DNA from: Liolophura sinensis
Taxonomy: Eukaryota; Mollusca; Polyplacophora; Chitonida; Chitonidae
NCBI RefSeq assembly: GCF_032854445.1
Contig: NW_027018425.1
Span: 1-28,257 of the forward strand
DNA length: 28,257 bases
Reading direction: 5' to 3'
The translations under genes were made by a program, and so were the position numbers. Shown here piece by piece: positions 21,148-28,257 of this stretch. Each line of letters opens with the position of its first letter. Positions within the stretch are counted from its first letter, which is position 1. The notes beneath the pieces are model-generated. The model was not told the DNA's origin, searched no databases, and saw only the letters and a list, made by a program, of their open reading frames with translations.

Positions 21148-23348
21148 TTGATGTCAAGATCACGTGCCCAGCAACGGCTCTTACTCCATGGAAACCAAGG
21201 AAATTTGCAATTTTTCAACAGCTGGAGATGTCTGGCCCAATTGCGCATCTTTTGGCACCTTATTGATGTGGGTCAGTGTTCAATTGTACTTTTTACAGCG
21301 GACTGTATCAAGTACCTTGTGTTTTTTTTATATACAAATGGTGTGGTTTTTCTACATGTAGATAAAGACATTGAGTTTGTCTTCGACTTAGAAGTAAGAC
21401 ATTTGCTGGGTGAATTAAATGGGCTTGGCCCAAAGATTTGACGTCGTCTGTGCTACCGAAGGGCACATAACTTATAATGAAAAGTTGAATATAGTAATGA
21501 CCAGTCGCGATTGTACATAGTTAATGTAGCCGATTTCAATTCGCAAAAAGACCAGGCAAAAATCCAAAAGTGGAAAAACTGTTCTAATGCTGCTGATAAG
21601 AGGCTAATCCGACGTATTTTTTGACGAGAAATCGAATGGTGCAAACCGTGTTGCTCTCCGACCAATACTTTTGGCTGTAGCCACAAATGAATAATCATTG
21701 ATGTCAAGATCACGTGCCCAGCAACGGCTCTTACTCCATGGAAACCAAGGAAATTTGCAATTTTTCAACAGCTGGAGATGCCTGGACCAATTGCGCATCT
21801 TTTGGCACCTTATTGATGTGGGTCAGTGTTCAATTGTACTTTTTACAGCGCACTGTATCAAGTACCTTGTGTTTTTTTTATATACAAATGGTGTGGTTTT
21901 TCTACATGTAGATAAAGACATTGAGTTTGTCTTCGACTTAGAAGTAAGACATTTGCTGGGTGAGTTAAATGGGCTTGGCCCAAAGATTTGACGTCGTCTG
22001 GGCTACCGAAGGGCACATAATTTATAATGAAAAGTTGAATATAGTAATGACCAGTCGCGATTGTACATAGTTAATGTAGCCGATTTCAATTCGCAAGAAG
22101 ACCAGGCAAAAATCCAAAAGTGGAAAAACTGTTCCAATGCTGCTGGTAAGAGGCTAATCCGACGTATTTTTTGACGAGAAATCGAATGGTGCAAACCGCG
22201 TTGCTCTCCGACCAATACTTTTGGCTGTAGCCACAAATGAATAATCATTGATGTCAAGATCACGTGCCCAGCAACGGCTCTTACTCCATGGAAACCAAGG
22301 AAATTTGCAATTTTTCAACAGCTGGAGATGCCTGGCCCAATTGCGCATCTTTTGGCACCTTATTGATGTGGGTCAGTGTTCAATTGTACTTTTTACAGCG
22401 CACTGTATCAAGTACCTTGTGTTTTTTTTATATACAAATGGTGTGGTTTTTCTACATGTAGATAAAGACATTGAGTTTGTCTTCGACTTAGAAGTAAGAC
22501 ATTTGCTGGGTGAGTTAAATGGGCTTGGCCCAAAGATTTGACGTCGTCTGGGCTACCGAAGGGCACATAACTTATAATGAAAAGTTGAATATAGTAATGA
22601 CCAGTCGCGATTGTACATAGTTAATGTAGCCGATTTCAATTCGCAAAAAGACCAGGCAAAAATCCAAAAGTGGAAAAACTGTTCCAATGCTGCTGGTAAG
22701 AGGCTAATCCGACGTATTTTTTGACGAGAAATCGAATGGTGCAAACCGCGTTGCTCTCCGACCAATACTTTTGGCTGTAGCCACAAATGAATAATCATTG
22801 ATGTCAAGATCACGTGCCCAGCAACGGCTCTTACTCCATGGAAACCAAGGAAATTTGCAATTTTTCAACAGCTGGAGATGCCTGGCCCAATTGCGCATCT
22901 TTTGGCACCTTATTGATGTGGGTCAGTGTTCAATTGTACTTTTTACAGCGGACTGTATCAAGTACCTTGTGTTTTTTTTATATACAAATGGTGTGGTTTT
23001 TCTACATGTAGATAAAGACATTGAGTTTGTCTTCGACTTAGAAGTAAGACATTTGCTGGGTGAGTTTAAATGGGCTTGGCCCAAAGATTTGACGTCGTCT
23101 GGGCTACCGAAGGGCACATAACTTATAATGAAAAGTTGAATATAGTAATGACCAGTCGCGATTGTACATAGTTAATGTAGCCGATTTCAATTCGCAAAAA
23201 GACCAGGCAAAAATCCAAAAGTGGAAAAACTGTTCCAATGCTGCTGGTAAGAGGCTAATCCGACGTATTTTTTGACGAGAAATCGAATGGTGCAAACCGC
23301 GTTGCTCTCCGACCAATACTTTTGGCTGTAGCCACAAATGAATAATCA
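21148..23348. repeat. Higher-order block B2: second copy of the 4-unit repeat
   Basis: Units at 21148 (a), 21698 (b), 22248 (c) and 22798 (d) repeat the signatures of the block at 18949. Private differences include CGCAAGAAG near 22092 and, in the last unit, a T8 tract and an extra T in GAGTTTAAATG (about 23062). The next units (23349, 23898, 24447) look like b-c-d without the leading (a) unit and without the CTGATAAGAGG/ACCGTG part of (b), so the period is broken there. Confidence 0.85.
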
Positions 23349-24996
23349 TTGATGTCAAGATCACGTGCCCAGCAACGGCTCTTACTCCATGGAAACCAAG
23401 GAAATTTGCAATTTTTCAACAGCTGGAGATGCCTGGACCAATTGCGCATCTTTTGGCACCTTATTGATGTGGGTCAGTGTTCAATTGTACTTTTTACAGC
23501 GCACTGTATCAAGTACCTTGTGTTTTTTTTATATACAAATGGTGTGGTTTTTCTACATGTAGATAAAGACATTGAGTTTGTCTTCGACTTAGAAGTAAGA
23601 CATTTGCTGGGTGAGTTAAATGGGCTTGGCCCAAAGATTTGACGTCGTCTGGGCTACCGAAGGGCACATAATTTATAATGAAAAGTTGAATATAGTAATG
23701 ACCAGTCGCGATTGTACATAGTTAATGTAGCCGATTTCAATTCGCAAAAAGACCAGGCAAAAATCCAAAAGTGGAAAAACTGTTCCAATGCTGCTGGTAA
23801 GAGGCTAATCCGACGTATTTTTTGACGAGAAATCGAATGGTGCAAACCGCGTTGCTCTCCGACCAATACTTTTGGCTGTAGCACAAATGAATAATCATTG
23901 ATGTCAAGATCACGTGCCCAGCAACGGCTCTTACTCCATGGAAACCAAGGAAATTTGCAATTTTTCAACAGCTGGAGATGCCTGGCCCAATTGCGCATCT
24001 TTTGGCACCTTATTGATGTGGGTCAGTGTTCAATTGTACTTTTTACAGCGCACTGTATCAAGTACCTTGTGTTTTTTTTATATACAAATGGTGTGGTTTT
24101 TCTACATGTAGATAAAGACATTGAGTTTGTCTTCGACTTAGAAGTAAGACATTTGCTGGGTGAGTTAAATGGGCTTGGCCCAAAGATTTGACGTCGTCTG
24201 GGCTACCGAAGGGCACATAACTTATAATGAAAAGTTGAATATAGTAATGACCAGTCGCGATTGTACATAGTTAATGTAGCCGATTTCAATTCGCAAAAAG
24301 ACCAGGCAAAAATCCAAAGTGGAAAAACTGTTCCAATGCTGCTGGTAAGAGGCTAATCCGACGTATTTTTTGACGAGAAATCGAATGGTGCAAACCGCGT
24401 TGCTCTCCGACCAATACTTTTGGCTGTAGCCACAAATGAATAATCATTGATGTCAAGATCACGTGCCCAGCAACGGCTCTTACTCCATGGAAACCAAGGA
24501 AATTTGCAATTTTTCAACAGCTGGAGATGCCTGGCCCAATTGCGCATCTTTTGGCACCTTATTGATGTGGGTCAGTGTTCAATTGTACTTTTTACAGCGG
24601 ACTGTATCAAGTACCTTTTTGTTTTTTTATATACAAATGGTGTGGTTTTTCTACATGTAGATAAAGACATTGAGTTTGTCTTCGACTTAGAAGTAAGACA
24701 TTTGCTGGGTGAGTTAAATGGGCTTGGCCCAAAGATTTGACGTCGTCTGGGCTACCGAAGGGCACATAACTTATAATGAAAAGTTGAATATAGTAATGAC
24801 CAGTCGCGATTGTACATAGTTAATGTAGCCGATTTCAATTCGCAAAAAGACCAGGCAAAAATCCAAAAGTGGAAAAACTGTTCCAATGCTGCTGGTAAGA
24901 GGCTAATCCGACGTATTTTTTGACGAGAAATCGAATGGTGCAAACCGCGTTGCTCTCCGACCAATACTTTTGGCTGTAGCCACAAATGAATAATCA

Positions 24997-26096
24997 TTGA
25001 TGTCAAGATCACGTGCCCAGCAACGGCTCTTACTCCATGGAAACCAACGAAATTTGCAATTTTTCAACAGCTGGAGATGTCTGGCCCAATTGCGCATCTT
25101 TTGGCACCTTATTGATGTGGGTCAGTGTTCAATTGTACTTTTTACAGCGGACTGTATCAAGTACCTTGTGTTTTTTTTATATACAAATGGTGTGGTTTTT
25201 CTACATGTAGATAAAGACATTGAGTTTGTCTTCGACTTAGAAGTAAGACATTTGCTGGGTGAATTAAATGGGCTTGGCCCAAAGATTTGACGTCGGTCTG
25301 TGCTACCGAAGGGCACATAAATTATAATGAAAAGTTGAATATAGTAATGACCAGTCGCGATTGTACATAGTTAATGTAGCCGATTTTAATTCGCAAAAGA
25401 CCAGGCAAAAATCCAAAAGTGGAAAAACTGTTCCAATGCTGCTGATAAGAGGCTAATCCGACGTATTTTTTGACGAGAAATCGAATGGTGCAAACCGTGT
25501 TGCTCTCCGACCAATACTTTTGGCTGTAGCCACAAATGAATAATCATTGATGTCAAGATCACGTGCCCAGCAACGGCCCTTACTCCATGGAAACCAAGGA
25601 AATTTGCAATTTTTCAACAGCTGGAGATGCCTGGCCCAATTGCGCATCTTTTGGCACCTTATTGATGTGGGTCAGTGTTCAATTGTACTTTTTACAGCGC
25701 ACTGTATCAAGTACCTTGTGTTTTTTTTATATACAAATGGTGTGGTTTTTCTACATGTAGATAAAGACATTGAGTTTGTCTTCGACTTAGAAGTAAGACA
25801 TTTGCTGGGTGAGTTAAATGGGCTTGGCCCAAAGATTTGACGTCGTCTGGGCTACCGAAGGGCACATAACTTATAATGAGAAGTTGAATATAGTAATGAC
25901 CAGTCGCGATTGTACATAGATAATGTAGCCGATTTCAATTCGCAAAAGACCAGGCAAAAATCCAAAAGTGGGAAAAACTGTTCCAATGCTGCTGGTAAGA
26001 GGCTAATCCGACGTATTTTTTGACGAGAAATCGAATGGTGCAAACCGCGTTGCTCTCCGACCAATGCTTTTGGCTGTAGCCACAAATGAATAATCA
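24997..26096. repeat. Higher-order block C1: two-unit pair repeated at +2200 bp
   Basis: The 24997 unit has the (a) signature plus private ACCAACGAA and CATAAATTATA. The 25547 unit has the (b)-like CTGATAAGAGG/ACCGTG plus private CGATTTTAATTCG, GGCCCTT and AATGAGAAG. The pair recurs at 27197 and 27747. These derived changes are not in the 18.9-23.3 kb copies, so this is a younger sub-lineage of the 4-unit repeat. Confidence 0.83.
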
Positions 26097-27196
26097 TTGA
26101 TGTCAAGATCACGTGCCCAGCAACGGCTCTTACTCCATGGAAACCAAGGAAATTTGCAATTTTTCAACAGCTGGAGATGCCTGCCTCAATTGCACATCTT
26201 TTGGCACCTTATTGATGTGGGTCAGTGTTCAATTGTACTTTTTACAGCGGACTGTATCAAGTACCTTGTGTTTTTTTATATACAAATGGTGTGGTTTTTC
26301 TACATGTAGATAAAGACATTGAGTTTATCTTCGACTTAGAAGTAAGACAACTCCTGGGTGAGTTAAATGGGCTTGGCCCAAAGATTTGACGTCGTCTGGG
26401 CTACCGAAGGGCACATAACTTATAATGAAAAGTTGAATATAGTAATGACCAGTCGCGATTGTACATAGTTAATGTAGCCGATTTCAATTCGCAAAAAGAC
26501 CAGGCAAAAATCCAAAAGTGGAAAAACTGTTCCAATGCTGCTGGTAAGAGGCTAATCCGACGTATTTTTTGACGAGAAATCGAATGGTGCAAAACCGCGT
26601 TGCTCTCCGACCAATACTTTTGGCTGTAGCCACAAATGAATAATCATTGATGTCAAGATCACGTGCCCAGCAACGGCTCTTACTCCATGGAAACCAAGGA
26701 AATTTGCAATTTTTCAACAGCTGGGAGATGCCTGGCCCAATTGCGCATCTTTTGGCACCTTATTGATGTGGGTCAGTGTTCAATTGTACTTTTTACAGCG
26801 GACTGTATCAAGTACCTTGTGTTTTTTTATATACAAATGGTGTGGTTTTTCTACATGTAGATAAAGACATTGAGTTTGTCTTCGACTTAGAAGTAAGACA
26901 TTTGCTGGGTGAGTTAAATGGGCTTGGCCCAAAGATTTGACGTCGTCTGGGCTACCGAAGGGCACATAACTTATAATGAAAAGTTGAATATAGTAATGAC
27001 CAGTCGCGATTGTACATAGTTAATGTAGCCGATTTCAATTCGCAAAAAGACCAGGCAAAAATCCAAAAGTGGAAAAACTGTTCCAATGCTGCTGGTAAGA
27101 GGCTAATCCGACGTATTTTTTGACGAGAAATCGAATGGTGCAAACCGCGTTGCTCTCCGACCAATACTTTTGGCTGTAGCCACAAATGAATAATCA

Positions 27197-28257
27197 TTGA
27201 TGTCAAGATCACGTGCCCAGCAACGGCTCTTACTCCATGGAAACCAACGAAATTTGCAATTTTTCAACAGCTGGAGATGTCTGGCCCAATTGCGCATCTT
27301 TTGGCACCTTATTGATGTGGGTCAGTGTTCAATTGTACTTTTTACAGCGGACTGTATCAAGTACCTTGTGTTTTTTTTATATACAAATGGTGTGGGTTTT
27401 TCTACATGTAGATAAAGACATTGAGTTTGTCTTCGACTTAGAAGTAAGACATTTGCTGGTGAATTAAATGGGCTTGGCCCAAGATTTGACGTCGTCTGTG
27501 CTACCGAAGGGCACATAAATTATAATGAAAAGTTGAATATAGTAATGACCAGTCGCGATTGTACATAGTTAATGTAGCCGATTTTAATTCGCAAAAAGAC
27601 CAGGCAAAAATCCAAAAGTGGAAAAACTGTTCCAATGCTGCTGATAAGAGGCTTAATCCGACGTATTTTTTGACGAGAAATCGAATGGTGCAAACCGTGT
27701 TGCTCTCCGACCAATACTTTTGGCTGTAGCCACAAATGAATAATCATTGATGTCAAGATCACGTGCCCAGCAACGGCCCTTACTCCATGGAAACCAAGGA
27801 AATTTGCAATTTTTCAACAGCTGGAGATGCCTGGCCCAATTTGCGCATCTTTTGGCACCTTATTGATGTGGGTCAGTGTTCAATTGTACTTTTTACAGCG
27901 CACTGTATCAAGTACCTTGTGTTTTTTTTATATACAAATGGTGTGGTTTTTCTACATGTAGATAAAGACATTGAGTTTGTCTTCGACTTAGAAGTAAGAC
28001 ATTTGCTGGGTGAGTTAAATGGGCTTGGCCCAAAGATTTGACGTCGTCTGGGCTACCGAAGGGCACATAACTTATAATGAGAAGTTGAATATAGTAATGA
28101 CCAGTCGCGATTGTACATAGTTAATGTAGCCGATTTCAATTCGCAAAAAGACCAGGCAAAAATCCAAAAGTGGAAAAACTGTTCCAATGCTGCTGGTAAG
28201 AGGCTAATCCGACGTATTTTTTGACGAGAAATCGAATGGTGCAAACCGCGTTGCTCT
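27197..28257. repeat. Higher-order block C2: copy of the 24997 pair, cut by the window end
   Basis: Units at 27197 and 27747 share the private variants of the 24997/25547 pair at a 2200-bp offset (four monomers). Several single-base length changes relative to every other copy occur here: GTGGGTTTTTC (about 27393), CTGGTGAATT (about 27458), GGCCCAAGATT (about 27477), GGCTTAATCC (about 27651) and CAATTTGCGC (about 27838). They are homopolymer-type differences and may be consensus errors. Confidence 0.8.

Larger units (their letters stand above)
7295..28257. repeat. Tandem satellite, main array (about 38 units of 549-551 bp)
   Basis: Head-to-tail copies, all in one orientation, running off the right end. 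The anchor TTGATGTCAAG is at 7407, 7957, 8506, 9056, 9605, 10155, 10705, 11255, 11804, 12353, 12903, 13452, 14002, 14551, 15100, 15650, 16201, 16751, 17301, 17851, 18400, 18949, 19499, 20049, 20599, 21148, 21698, 22248, 22798, 23349, 23898, 24447, 24997, 25547, 26097, 26647, 27197 and 27747. Spacing is 549-551 bp, much of the difference coming from a T tract of 7, 8 or 9. Copies are very similar and differ by recurring diagnostic sites, for example CAGCGC/CAGCGG, CTGGCCC/CTGGACC/CTGGCTC, CAATAC/CAATGC and GACATTTG/GACAACTC. I do not recognise the family by sequence. The length, homogeneity and higher-order organisation resemble heterochromatic or centromeric satellites, but that role is inference. 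Confidence 0.98.

Noticed and set aside
7407-28041. A recurring + strand ORF of 70-107 codons (MMSRSRAQQRLLLHGN...) in each monomer
   Set aside because: It is repeated only because the monomer is repeated. The T7/T8 difference shifts its frame in many units, it overlaps open frames on both strands, and it shows no domain or codon constraint. Its apparent start is TTG followed by ATG.
7712-28244. Recurring minus-strand ORFs of 64 and 86 codons (MRNWARHLQLL..., MILTSMIIHLW...) in each monomer
   Set aside because: Same reason: they overlap each other and the + strand ORF, vary by frameshift in some units (for example near 23883), and have no recognisable domain.
1-28257. 5S rRNA, snRNA, tRNA or tRNA-derived SINE origin of the monomer
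   Set aside because: No match to conserved internal control regions, U1/U2/U6 cores, A/B boxes at proper spacing, or a cloverleaf was seen by eye.
1-28257. CENP-B box or CRISPR-like repeat-spacer array
   Set aside because: No NTTCGNNNNANNCGGGN match in the monomer on either strand by eye. The repeats are contiguous 550-bp units without unique spacers.

Overview
The window is eukaryotic, almost certainly animal, repeat DNA. It holds about 40 head-to-tail copies of a roughly 550-bp satellite monomer, interrupted near the left end by one 6.1-kb non-LTR retrotransposon (LINE). I see no bacterial-type genes, rRNA, tRNA or CRISPR, and no host single-copy gene I can support. A CR1/L2-like element with a 2A-like NPGP motif suggests a marine invertebrate such as a mollusc or lancelet, but that is inference from the element type only.

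Layout: 1-1160, satellite (about two units, more diverged than the rest); 1161-7294, LINE on the + strand, bounded by a 6-bp duplication AATGCT (1155-1160 and 7295-7300); 7295-28257, about 38 more satellite units. Taking out the LINE plus one AATGCT puts the next unit exactly 550 bp after the previous one, so the LINE entered an existing array without other rearrangement.

LINE, 5' to 3': a 243-bp 5' leader; a heavily frameshifted ORF1 (acidic N-terminus, coiled coil, RRM-like C-terminal domain; 1404-2444); a roughly 0.97-kb AT-rich inter-ORF spacer; ORF2 (3411-6356 in one frame) with a hydrophobic N-terminus ending in a 2A-like GDIHKNPGP, an APE-type endonuclease and a reverse transcriptase with FADD; the C-terminal part of ORF2 displaced into two other frames with stops (6346-7045); and a 3' UTR with a nested hairpin, AATAAA and an ATTAA-type tail. 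ORF1 and ORF2 would together form the retrotransposition RNP: ORF1p coats RNA, the endonuclease nicks the target and the RT copies from the 3' end. As written, this copy could not encode either complete protein.

Satellite: every unit shares the same short hairpins and a CACGTG, and differs by a small set of recurring variants. Those variants show higher-order structure: a 5-unit (2747 bp) duplication, a 4-unit (2199-2200 bp) periodicity to the right of 18.9 kb, and a 12-unit (6596 bp) echo. Short ORFs repeat in every unit on both strands, but I regard them as by-products of array homogenisation, not genes. Single-base, mostly homopolymer indels become frequent to the right of about 22.8 kb, which may be consensus error rather than biology and also cautions against over-reading the LINE frameshifts.
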